Assembly (NCBI RefSeq): GCF_000237925.1
Contig: NC_031496.1
Location: 28,079,510-28,143,509 of the forward strand
From: Schistosoma mansoni
Lineage: Eukaryota > Platyhelminthes > Trematoda > Strigeidida > Schistosomatidae
Reading direction: 5' to 3'
DNA: 64,000 bases
The position numbers and the translations under genes were made by a program. Below, piece by piece: positions 48,056-58,924 of this stretch. Every line of letters begins with the position of its first letter. Within the stretch, counting starts at the first letter, position 1. The notes below the pieces were generated by a model. That model did not search any database and was not told where the DNA came from. It saw only the letters and a program-made list of their open reading frames with translations.

Positions 48056-48289
48056 TTTAATTGATGTTTTAATTTTAAATGACTCACAAATTTCACTTGA
48101 TACTGAAAATAATTGTTGCACACCTTATTACCTTATTACTTCCCGAATTGACTGTAGCTAAACTAATGGCCATTCTCAGTGAAAGCCTGTTTAGAAATCT
48201 TCGTTTTGATTACAATACATTCTACTGAAAAATGCGTGAAAGTAAATAGAAGTAAATATTGAGTATTCTCTGATTTGTAATGAATCAGC

Positions 48290-48540
48290 GGTGACACCAT
48301 AACTTATGAGTGACCTTTGAGATATACCAAAGTAGCCTTGAAATATTTCAGCTACTTACTAGGGCAAAAATAGGGTTATGAATTGGTGTGAAGAAGTAAG
48401 ATTCGTAGTTAAAGATAGAAGTAAAAGTAAGGAGCTGAAGTGTGAAATGTCTTCACAAACTGACATCAGCTATAAAGTTACAATGCTACTTAGTTATATT
48501 GTCATATGAATTTCGCGCCAAACCTTGAATCTGATTAGTT
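48290..48540 (+). repeat. Uncharacterised dispersed repeat, copy 2
   Basis: Collinear with 18090-18360, but with about 60 extra bases (48390-48450). Confidence 0.6.
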
Positions 48541-48824
48541 CACTCATAAATTATAGCGCTGACAAATTAACCAACACTGACTTGTAATAACAGCCTTTCA
48601 AGACAGTTTGTTTAAATCTCCGAGTCGAACAAGTTGTTTTCAACTTCACAAGTATTGGGTTAATTTGTTTTCCTAGTTTAATTATTGATAATTGACGAAT
48701 CGTAATGTACTCATATATCAATGTATTCATAAATATATAGACTTTGCAACATATCATGATGATAAATATAACGCAGAATCCAAGCAAAAATAGTGTAACA
48801 ATTGGTATATTCTCAGAATTGGTC

Positions 48825-49190
48825 AAATGACTCATGATTTCAACTACAAAATTACTAAAATCTCCAAAAAACTCCTTCTGATAATAATCATATGCTCACT
48901 GGTGACTGACTTCAAGAGATATTTCCTGGAGTTCTAGTGGGAAGCAGTGACCAGTGGAGTTTAACCAGGTATGTTGTGAGATATCAACTCACTGAAGACA
49001 ATTGTGGATGTGTCGCTCAACTTCGTGGATTGGTTGATGTTAGACATTAACACCGTTGGGTGACCGTTCAGTGGTGTAGTGGTGAAGCGCTTGCGCGCGA
49101 GACTGATAAGTCCTGGGTTCGAATCTCGCTAGGCGGGATCGTGGATGCGTATTGCTGAGGAGTCCTACACTGGGATGAAACGGCCGTCCA
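48825..49190 (+). mobile_element. Hammerhead SINE-like repeat, family B, tail plus following unit
   Basis: Order: tail (tgactcatgatttcaac, aaaatctcc, ccttctgataataatcat), the ctcactggtgac block, catttcctgg-like block, gattggttgatgttagac, A box gttcagtggtgtagtgg, B box ggttcgaatctcgc, then hammerhead 49147-49190 cut off after gtccag. Tail before body is what a tandem (head-to-tail) source would give. Confidence 0.75.
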
Positions 49191-49479
49191 GTTGGTATAT
49201 TATAGCACCGACCCATTTATTCAATGTTTTAGCGAAATAATAGGTGATTATATACGAAGTTACGAATCTCAAAAATATAATGCAGAGATGGAGAAAAGAA
49301 AGGGAGTTCATATTAGAATGGTAGTATTGATAGATATTGGGGGTTGAAAATAAATGTCAGTTAGTCACCATTAAATAAAACTATTCAACATACTTTTGTG
49401 AATATTTTGAGAACAAAATATGATAAAACAACAAAGTGAAATTCTTACAGATTACATCATTCATTAATCATACTTAACC

Positions 49480-49735
49480 ATTGAAGAACAAGAAGCACTG
49501 GATTATTGTTGCGTTCTTGTATGGAGTTCATAGTCAGTATACATTCATGACCTCACCGGAAATGGAACTCCGAAAACTCGATTTCGACGGGAGTGATTGA
49601 TGTTCAGAGCACTGAACAAGCAGCCGGGGAAGTTAATTTCATGCAAACTGTCAAAGAGTCTTATAATAGGATGAAACACCTCTCCAGTGCTTCCCGGTTT
49701 TCACTGGTCGTTTAACTATGATCAACGTATTATGC
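49480..49735. mobile_element. Worn fold-back hammerhead repeat, family B
   Basis: Antisense left (accattgaagaac, gaagcactgg, tacattcatgacctc) and sense right (ataggatgaaacacc, tccagtgcttcccgg, actggtcgtttaactatgatc). Confidence 0.6.
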
Positions 49736-50622
49736 GAATATAGTTCAAAAAGATGGGATGAAAAGGTATGTAGAAAAAAGTACTAGGACTCAAGAGTTCA
49801 AGTAATATAAAGAGTGGATACATCGGTGTCACTACGACTAATTCTGAACCATGTCACCCAACGATTCCAAACACTGATCACCTTTATCTCATAGAACCTA
49901 ACCACTTAATCTACATCTACAAACATGGCTTAGACCAACAGTCATTCACTGTATATCAAATTATGAATCATTTAATATGATAATAACCTATCATTGTATC
50001 CTTAGTACTGCTGCTTATACTTGGAAATGATAACTACTACGATTCTAACGACGCAGAGTAAGAACACAAAGACTAGTTCAAAGAAGATTTATTAATCGTC
50101 TAAAATCAAAGTACTAAATTTGCTCACACTTAATGACTGGTTAATGAACATCATGCAAATGAAAATATACGCAAGATTACTGTAAAACACATACGAAGTT
50201 CACAAAGAACAATACAAAGATTATATTTGTCACACTATAAAACGATCATACCTGTCATACTGAATGAAAGTTACATTTTACTGGTACAAAACATATTGAC
50301 CTGAAATTATGTTACAACACTAGAAAATATGAAGCCATTATCGTACTGACTACAATTTTTCATTGCAATTAAAATCAATGTTAAAATGTTAAACTGGGAA
50401 TAAAACTAATGTCATAATATGTTACACTGAGTTAGGGAAGAAAAATACGCAAATCTGTATAAAACATTATTTACATACTGATCTTTAAATATCTGATTTG
50501 TTTGTCCTCTTACTACAATTAACTGTCTGAAAATTATCTTAAGTACGTAATATGCTCTGGATTAATACAAGTTAAATTATCAATAACGATTTTTGTGGAA
50601 TTGAGCTTCAACAAAAAATGCT

Positions 50623-51125
50623 TGTAAGAAAAGATGGAGAGTGGCTAGCAGTGGAATCCAGCACGCGCGTTTCGTCCTCTTCGGGACTCGTCAGCTGGAT
50701 GTGCAGTATGCACATATGCCAATTAGAGACTGACCAGTTGCAGGCCTAAACATCAATGGGAAGATTCAAACAACCAATACTAAGTGAATTTAAACTTCAC
50801 CCCATTGCACAGGCAAGTGGCTATCAGGAATCAGTAGCTGAGTGGATAACGCGATGGCATTTGAAACAAAAGTTACTGGGTTCGAGTCTCAGAGTGGATA
50901 TCAACTCTGAGATGCAGGCACATCCAGCTGACGAGTTCCAAATAGGACGAAACGCGCGTCCTGGATCCCACTGTAAGCCACTATCCATCTCTGCTTACAA
51001 TGCTTGTGAATTAAGGCTATATCGAGGCAATACGCACAGTATGCACATATGACAATTAGAGACTGACCAGTTGCAGTCATAAAAATCGATGGGAAGATTG
51101 AAACAAACATTACTAAGTGAACTTT
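50623..51125. mobile_element. Fold-back hammerhead insertion, family A, about 1.3 sense units
   Basis: Flanked by aaaaaatgct at 50613-50622 and 51126-51135. 50623-50703 is an antisense hammerhead end (GUG at the cleavage site, so expected inactive). From 50704 the sense strand runs more than one full unit: cagtatgcacatatg at 50704 recurs at 51037, a 333-bp period, passing tRNA-like boxes (gctgagtggataacgcg; gggttcgagtctc) and the hammerhead 50922-50966. It lies in intron 1, 78 bases from exon 1 of the PDZ gene. Confidence 0.88.
50922..50966 (+). ncRNA. Hammerhead ribozyme motif, family A (Sm-alpha type), intact
   Basis: Stem I AUCCAG (50922-50927) with CUGGAU (50961-50966), six pairs; core CUGACGA 50928-50934; stem II GUUC/GGAC (one U-G); GAAA 50949-50952; helix III ACGC/GCGU, fully self-complementary; triplet GUC, cut expected after 50960. 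This is the known schistosome Sm-alpha hammerhead; the only family A motif in the window with a valid cleavage site and core. Confidence 0.85.
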
Positions 51126-51202
51126 AAAAAATGCTCCATTTTTATTTATTAACAAATATTATGAAAATTAAATATAAGCTAATTAAATACATTTCTACTT
51201 AC

Positions 51203-51298
51203 CTTAGCAACAATCAATCCTTCCATAAAATCTTCATAAAGTCGAAATCCCCACGGTGGTCCATTACGTAGAATTAATCTTTTCTCTACATATGTCAT
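51203..51298 (-). CDS. PDZ protein (ZASP/SYNPO2-like), exon 1, start codon and PWGF strand of PDZ
   Basis: Minus strand: ATG at 51298-51296, then 32 codons MTYVEKRLILRNGPPWGFRL and YEDFMEGLIVAK, donor AAG|gtaagt in phase 0. G-P-P-W-G-F-R (residues 13-19) is the carboxylate-binding strand of ZASP/PDLIM/SYNPO2-like PDZ domains, which start close to the N-terminus, as here. Joined with exon 2 it gives a PDZ of about 80 residues. The six exons total 1713 bp (570 residues plus stop), with every junction in phase. No LIM domain was found, so it is closer to short ZASP-like or synaptopodin-2-like proteins. Predicted role: scaffold at actin/muscle attachment structures (inference). Confidence 0.88.
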
Positions 51299-52859
51299 AT
51301 TGTTACTTTGTTAAGATGAAGTTGAAATTAATATTTATTCTATATATTCTTATAAATTGTATCTACATATATCCCTTAAATAATTATACAATCATTGACA
51401 ACAATAGTAATCATTAATTAAAATGATAAATCTAATTAAATTATTCTATTCGAAATTGTTTCCAGGGGTAAAAAGGAAATAAGAATTACTGAAACTATTA
51501 AAAATTATGATCAGTGATCCATTTCATATTTTCAATGAAAGTTTAAAAAAAAAAGAGAAGTTCTTCGAAATACATGACTTTCGAAACATCCTGTCTACAT
51601 AATTATTATTATCATCACTGCCCATATTCAATATTGATGCGAAATACAATGTGTCATCTGTACATAATTCAACTAGGTCATTGAACGAATATATAGTGCC
51701 TTCTTCTTCTTTTTTTTGTTATGTTTTGTATCTTGTTGAATGTAATCGCCTACATTTATAGAATTTTAGTAAATAGGAGAAAACCCCACAAGTTTATTGA
51801 TTTTAAAAAAGGGAAACTTCAAATATCAAACACACAAATACAAATACACACACATATATATGTATTTATATCTGAATAAGCTACATATATTTACTAAAAT
51901 ATAACAACAGGAAAAGTGGTATATGTGTGCACAGTGAATGAACCAATCAACTTACTCTTAAATAATCTTTTTTCCTAATGGAAAATAATCGTTATTATTG
52001 TGTATTTAGGTGTATGTATGTATGTATGTGTGTGGTCACTTACATCGATTCTAACGCTTTAAAATTAAAGCAAAATCATCATATGATTGAATATGTTTAG
52101 ATTTATTATTTCACTGTATTACCATTTCAGTGATTTTAATAGTGTTGGAATGAAGATTCGTAAAAGAGAAGAATTTATACGGTTATCTATAGAATAGAAG
52201 TAATTGCGAGGTATAGATACACGAAAAAGAACAATGAATTTTGTCAAAGATATTGATTTTGTTTAAAAATTCTTTCTGTATAACATTTTGAATTATTTGT
52301 TCGTTGGTTTCGGTGTTCGTAATGTAATTTATGAATGTTGGTCGTTCATAGGATATTCAAAGATCTATTTTTTTCGTAGCAATACAGTGGATTAATCTGA
52401 CATTTGCCCATAGAATAATAACAGTAGTGAGAATTACATGAAAATTATCGATTCATTCATGATCTATACTGTGATCACTGTGAATTTATAGATCAAGCTC
52501 ACTAATCATTTCAATAACTAAAACAAGCATTAAAATAAATAACAATGCTGTAAGTTATGAGTACAACCAAAATTATTCACATCATGAACTGACATTATCT
52601 TGAAAATTATTGAGAATGAGACGCTGCATAGCTGTTGCTTTCTTAGCACTGGATATCTACAACTATACTGGGAGTCAAAAAGAAGACCTTTAGGTTTTGC
52701 AGACCAAAGATGGTAAGAAATATGTTCCAAATTGATATATAATGTAATAGATCAAGGCAAGAAAAGTTGCGAAAAAATTGATGGTGAATGAAGACTCGCT
52801 TAATATCAAAAATAAATCATGATACATATACGATTAACATTAAGTACGAACAGAATTTA
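51299..52859. other. Upstream of the PDZ gene
   Basis: Should hold the 5' UTR and promoter, but no TATA box or initiator can be singled out in this AT-rich DNA. A short TATG repeat lies at 52011-52034. No gene or repeat otherwise recognised. Confidence 0.4.
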
Positions 52860-53370
52860 CAATTGTTTGATCAATAGGTGGTGATCAGTGTCATGTGTGT
52901 CAGGTCCTTTTTAGTGCATATCGAATACTATCGACCAAGTTGCAATGTGCCCACTCGTCTAGGTGACTCACCATTGTGTGCATTATGTCGAGATAAGATG
53001 GTGGTTACAGGTAGTCGTTAACAAACCCTAGATATATATTTCGTGCTACTTGGCACTAGTCAGAATGGTGTACCTGTAATCTTGAGGGAACTGATGCTCT
53101 CTGACATATTTGATCCTGTGTCATCCAGCTCCGCCGTTAGAGATATTACCACCACCACTACTCAGCGATCTATCAACTGTGAATACATCTCAGTCCTACA
53201 AGGGGTCGGCCGTGGCCCGGATGGCCGAGTGTTAACGTCTCTAACTGTGAAGCTAGGTGACACGGGATCAGTCCCCTCAAGATTACAGGTACATCTTTCT
53301 GACTGGTGCCAAGTAGCGCAAAATATAGATCTAGGGTTTATTGTTGACTACCTCTAACGACCACCTTATA
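52860..53370. mobile_element. Family C repeat: inverted pair with hammerhead-like arms
   Basis: The antisense arm 53000-53090 and sense arm 53275-53368 are reverse complements over about 90 bp. Each has ttacaggta, a core region, and tacctgtaa (one mismatch in the right arm). Between them is a tRNA-like segment (ggatggccgagtgttaac ... gggatcagtcccc). 52860-52995 is a further block seen also at 54060-54190. Confidence 0.7.
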
Positions 53371-53514
53371 ATTTACAATATCATAAAGCTAGATTATTAC
53401 GACTAGTTTCATTTAGTTATTGAATCATTCCTTCCTAACAAAACATAAACCTAAAAAATATTTAGTATAGATGGGTTATAGTTAACTCCAGAGCTCACTT
53501 TCCATTCTGTTTAT

Positions 53515-53660
53515 TACTCATCAGATGGATGTATATGAATCACAATGTTGATATTCACACTAGGACTGGAGCCCAGTACCTTTCGTTTCAAACTATCAAT
53601 ATGTTACTCACTGATCTACTGAGTCTAGATATTCACTAGCTTGGTCAAATGGTGTAATAT
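53515..53660 (-). repeat. Hammerhead repeat family A fragment
   Basis: Antisense: actcatcagatggatg, gttgatattcacac, gactggagcccagtacc, tactgagtc, actagcttggtcaaatgg. Core and stem III end are missing. Confidence 0.6.
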
Positions 53661-53874
53661 TTTATTTATATATTGATTCTAAATGATTTGTATTATAATG
53701 GATACACAGAGTTAATCTACGTAGAATGCATAAACTCCATTATAGACTAATTAAAATTTAGTCTTTAATATCATCAGCGCGGTAACCTAAATCCCTTATG
53801 TTTTTATTTATACTTTATAATGAAAAATAAACGAGAAATATGTAGGAAAGTAAGGTAGAAATGATTTCGTTAGG

Positions 53875-54200
53875 TGGTGAGAGGTAGTCTGCACGAAACT
53901 GTGTATATAGATTTTGTACTATTTAACACTCGTCATCACGGTGTACCCGTGATCGTAAATAAATAGATGCTGCCTAGTGAATTTGATGCCGTATGACTCA
54001 GAATGTGAAATATTACCGATGAGCTGTCTGAGACCGAGATAGTTAAGATTGATGGATCACTAAGTAGTGACTAATATTATCTGTCACATACTTTTTAGCG
54101 CAGATCAAATTCTATCAATCAAGTTCCAATGTGGCCGCTAGTCTAAGTGATACAAAATTCTGTGCACTATATTTAGAAGTATGGTAGTTGAAGTAAGTCA
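53875..54200 (-). mobile_element. Family C repeat, second copy, block order rotated
   Basis: 53880-53975 matches the antisense hammerhead-like arm of the first copy (ggtagtctgc, gtactatttaacactcgtcatcac, ggtgtacccgtgatc). 54060-54200 matches 52865-53010. The blocks are in the opposite cyclic order to the first copy, as expected for pieces of a tandem array. Confidence 0.6.
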
Positions 54201-55631
54201 ACAGGAAATTTAGTGCACACATTACAACTTGATCGATAGAATAAGATCAACAAACAGAAGGACTTGATAAACATAACATTGTTCAATACTCAGTGATCAA
54301 CCAATCAGAAATAACTTTGAAATACGCCCATAAATTATAATGTATACATATTCTAAATGAGTTAAGTTATAACGCATGAGTAGAATATATGAAAAACTTC
54401 AGTAAACTCGTGATTTTCTGTCAATAAAACATTTTTTTTATTATTGGAGGGCAAGAACAACAAATATTGTAATATATGGCGAATTCATTTCGTTCCATAT
54501 TCCTAACATCTTGCGTATATACACATTAAATTTTCTAGAACTGATCTGTTTTTCGACAGATATATTTGTGTAAGAAACACAAATAAATGAATTGTCAAGA
54601 TACTAGTAGGATTAATGTTGTCTTTTATTGTTGCACAACAGCAGTTTCAGTGTAACCATTCACTTCATTAATTTTTTTAACGTGGTCGTGCTAGTTATTC
54701 CATATATGTTTTCTATTGGCTGTTCATTATTACTGACCAATGCATATACTATGATGTTCACTGATCTGTTTATCTTTATGTGAGACATACAAGCTTTCTT
54801 GATAGCCATTTTTTCGTTTTCATGTCGTCGTTGAAGCATCACCGATTATTAAGTATTCTATTTACCTAGTCTCATTAGATCTATTCAAGTATGAGAAATA
54901 TTCCTCAATAATCATTAGTTTGGACCTAAGTAAATCATAACCATCACTTTCTATAATGATTTAAGTTCAATTTATTTAAGAACACAATAAGACAGCTTTC
55001 ATAACATAATCAACCACTAAGATCTTAGGTAAATCGTCGTTCAATTCTATAAACTTTTAAACAATAATGTAGGTAAAATTTTATAGAAAATGATATCGAT
55101 ATTACGCGATGTGCAGTATATGGTCCGTCTAATAGTGTCGTGAACCAAGCTTCCTAAAATATTTGTTCGGAATCGCGAAGAACTCCCAGTAAACTCATGA
55201 AATGTTTACAGTTGTTAATGTATACTCAGCATGGAAATAATAGCTTTTTACAAACCAGTTAAATGTTTTAATTAAACCTCTAAAGCTTTAGACGGTAACC
55301 TCAAGTTTTGGACGATTGTTTACCTCCCTTATTGCTAAAAAAACCGCGAACTAACTTCCTATTACATTCACCATCTGGATGATTGCTGCTAATCATAGTT
55401 TTACAAGATCATCTTGTTAACATTTAGGATTTATAAAATGATGTGCAGTTTTGATCTAGTTGAAATGTCTAATATTTGCAATACTTCATAAATGGTTTAA
55501 ATAATCGAAACGAAGATAGATTAAGTATACTGACACCAACCGATAATAATTTGATGTGAATGAGATTGTCGTACTTTGAATTCCGAGGAAAAAAACAAGA
55601 TTTTCATCATTACAGTTTGCGTATGTCTTTT
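54201..55631. other. Intergenic DNA, nothing supported
   Basis: AT-rich, no gene or repeat recognised. Confidence 0.4.
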
Positions 55632-55876
55632 GACTGGGGTGTTGTTTACGAAATTGAGAGGACGAAATGCGAATGTCCGGCACTTTAACCGGGTTGGTGG
55701 ACACGGAAAGTTTACCTAGGGGAGTTGGGAAACTCTCATTCCAAACCAATGGTAGACATGGGTTCCAGGATCCTAAAGGAACAAATGGCGTATGAACCAA
55801 TCGTTGGTCACCAGCTACCATGGAACTGCATCTCCTTACGATGCTCCACTGCCTTGTGGATCAGATCTTTAGATTG
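55632..55876 (+). repeat. TAAA-tailed dispersed repeat, truncated at both ends
   Basis: Collinear with 36893-37130 (gggtgttgtttacg, aattgagaggacgaaa, ctttaaccgggttggtgg, ggagttgggaaactctc, catggaactgcatctcc). Lacks the tail. Confidence 0.75.
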
Positions 55877-56329
55877 ATAATCTCTTCATAAAATCATAAA
55901 CATAATGATATACATTTATTGATATTATATATAAACATACATTTATAAAGAGAAATACATTTGGGAATGAACTAGTTAACTATTGATTTATTCATTGTAC
56001 CCTATCCAGGAAAAAAAAGTAATCCAGTATTGTACTTCACATCATACAGTAGGAAATTTGATATATTCACTATAAATGTAAATATGTACCAGTGTTTTTT
56101 TTTCTTTTTTTCTGGTCAAAAATGTGTCCCAAAAGTCAATGGCTCTTTGATTTGTTTTTCTGTCATGCATGATATATGAATTGGTTAACATATATACAAT
56201 ACATTATACAATGTAATTTCCCTTTGATAATAGTCATTATTATTATATCATTTATTATTTCAGGTAAAGAAAATACAACCGTAAAACATTATAAATAATT
56301 TAAATAAATGCAACTATTATGGTTGAATT

Positions 56330-56485
56330 CATGAGTCAATTGAAGCTAGATCATCATGGAAAACGTGGAAGCACTGAACGGCCGTTTCGTGCAATTGTGG
56401 GACTCCTCAGCAGTGCGCATCCACGATCCTGACTCACGAGATTCGAACTCAGGGCCTATCAGTCACCACAAAACCCCTTCTGAAA
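56330..56485. mobile_element. Hammerhead repeat family B, antisense body with opposite terminus
   Basis: Antisense tail, hammerhead (about 56371-56416) and tRNA-like start, then directly ccacaaaaccccttctga. The hammerhead keeps GCACUG, CUGAGGA, GAAA, ACGGCCGU and CAGUGC, with GUU as cleavage triplet (allowed), but stem II has mismatches. Confidence 0.7.
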
Positions 56486-56599
56486 ATGTAAATTTATTGA
56501 TATATTTGCTTTTTCCTTTGGTTCAACTGTTACTATTGCCAATCATTTTCTTCTTCTTTTTTATTGTAGTACTTAATATTTCAGTGGTTAATTAAGTTT

Positions 56600-56960
56600 C
56601 TAATTTGTAAGAATGGCTCGCTGGCAAATTCAGGGAAGCCTCAAGAAGCTTAGAAAGAGCCAAAGACATTCCATCCAATCACCGCTAGAGGAACATTCTA
56701 GAATGTCGACGTTTAGCTCCCCTATTGGCTGAACAAGGAGGCTCCCCTATGTGCCTATGGGCTGTCCGAAATGATGATTTACTTTCAGCCAAAAACTACA
56801 AATATATGAGATTTTTGTACTATATTTGACACTGTTTGGAATGACATTCCTACTTACTAGTCTTCGGTTTTCTCATTTTGCGACTTGGGAGGTTTCTAGC
56901 GTTCGAGTGCTCAAGTATTACGCGACATACTAAGAATCTAAGTTCGAGATATAACATAAT
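56600..56960 (+). repeat. Uncharacterised dispersed repeat, longer copy
   Basis: The 3' 270 bases are collinear with the reverse of 29218-29466, ending in gcgttcgagtgctcaag. Slightly GC-richer than its surroundings. No coding domain recognised. Confidence 0.6.
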
Positions 56961-57989
56961 TGTTTTCAGTAAATGAAATAAAATGAAATTTTTATAAATT
57001 ACATCTGTATTGTTCTAAATGATTGACTATTAGTTTGCTATTGGTTGAATTGAACATTGAATGTGTAAGAATCTTATCATTGTATTTGTATGTATGATTT
57101 TAAAAAATTCTAAAGACATAAACTCCTCGAAGATTTATCATGAATGTTACGTTTGTTATTGATTAAGTTCATGGACATTGATTGGATTAGCCATATTGTG
57201 CATGGATAATGAATTAACATTATTTATGATATCTTGAATAATGTAAAAATCACATTCATTGGTTATTAATCGAATAGACAGTGCTTTGAAAATGACAAAC
57301 TAATAGTGTTAAGATCAAATTTTTACAAGACAAATCAGTACGATATAGTGAAGATGCATTCAGATGCGATTCAATGAGTTCACTGACTTATCTATATTAG
57401 TTTTAAATATAATTTTGAAAACCCAAGCTTATCCACAACACTTATATTTTTCATTAGGTGTGTCTTATGTGATACATGCGATTATCTTCTCATTTATTTA
57501 GTGGATAATGTTTGCGCACTAAAGTGTTATTTATAAGTTTCAGGATTTGTGGATATATTCATTGTTATTTACCTAGAAATGGTATGATCATGATAAGTAA
57601 AAAGCTTCAAAGAAATAGACAATTAACAAACTGAGCTAATGTTTAACCACTTTAATGCTTTAAGAAGAGTTGATAAGGGAGTCAGCTAAAGAATCAAGTG
57701 AAATCAAGAGGAAATATATACTTAAATCCAAAAACTAAATTAGACTGAAGATAGCGCAACTGAACAGTAAGCATATTAAAATTCAATATATGACCTGGAG
57801 TTTAATTATGTCGATGAACTTAATACTCGTATCATTCAATTCCATCCGTGAGTATACACCTTTAATTCCTTTCGTTTGATCCTACGAGTTCAGAATTCGT
57901 ACGAGTGTAGTGAGCGAGAACACAGGTGGAGACAATCAAATGTATTTGAACACTAAATTACAGAACAGAGTATTAAAATCTGAGAATCA

Positions 57990-58175
57990 TACAGTAACTA
58001 ATTCACTTACAAAATGTCAATCAATTATCTCAGTCTTAACTGTTCTTTCGTTTCCATACCACTCTCTGTTCTCATTCTCTTCTCTTCGATCTTCTTAAAA
58101 TTTGCCTCCTGGCATTTCACTCTCGGTTGTTGACATATACTACTTTTATCTGTCAACATCAGTAGCACACACTAC
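57990..58175 (+). repeat. Uncharacterised dispersed repeat, copy 1
   Basis: Shares with 61340-61545 the order tctgt/tctca, cttctcttcgatctt/caactagatcttt, ctggcatttcactctcgg / ctgccaggttcttcact, atactacttt / acactactta, tctgtc, agtagcacacac. Confidence 0.5.
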
Positions 58176-58924
58176 ACGAGGAATTCAGGAAATCATTTTC
58201 AAATAATGTTGTCAATGATCTATGAATTAATGTTTATTTAAATAATCTGTAAATTTATAAATGGAATAGGGTAGTAACAAATTGTTGCATCATTTTCAAT
58301 GATTTTTCAATAAAAACATTCACTACTGAAAATCACATTCAGTTATTTTGGTACAGAATAAAGGATAAACATGTATTCCTTTTTTGTAAATACGAAAAAA
58401 TCTTAGATGGCCTGGAAAAAAGATTTAAAATGTGCTTTATATATATCATAACAGAAATTGTACCCTGTATATTGATTTTCATGATTCCCAATTTGATCCA
58501 GTTTCAAATGAAGGATAAATTTTCTTTCATTTTATGCACACCTTTTAAATATTTTGTATTTATATTCATCTGTTTATAGGAATACATTGATATAGATTGT
58601 TTTGACTATCTGTTTTCATAGATATTCCAGGTGATACTTAGTAACTGAAATGTAGATAATTGAAGCTAATCATATTCAGTAATTAATCCAAACAAAAAGA
58701 AAGATCCCGTTCTTATGATTATTAATTAATCGAAGCTTCTTAGAGTATGAAATAAAATAAAAATTTGGACTTACTTTTTAATTCAGTCAAAAAACCCATG
58801 TTATATTGGAACAAAGTAGATAACTTTTTTCGTTACGCATGATATAAACTACTTGTGAAATGTTTTAGTAGTATATATATGTATGCTCATTATATATAGA
58901 AATGGGAATGAAAAAAATAATAAA

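Larger units (their letters stand above)
33411..51202 (-). other. Intron 1 of the PDZ gene, 17.8 kb
   Basis: Splits the PDZ domain between its carboxylate-binding PWGF strand and the rest. Filled with repeats listed separately. Stretches without recognised content: 33411-34224, 34756-36766, 37801-39317, 39788-41361, 42626-44030, 44966-45881, 46216-47924, 49736-50612. Confidence 0.8.
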
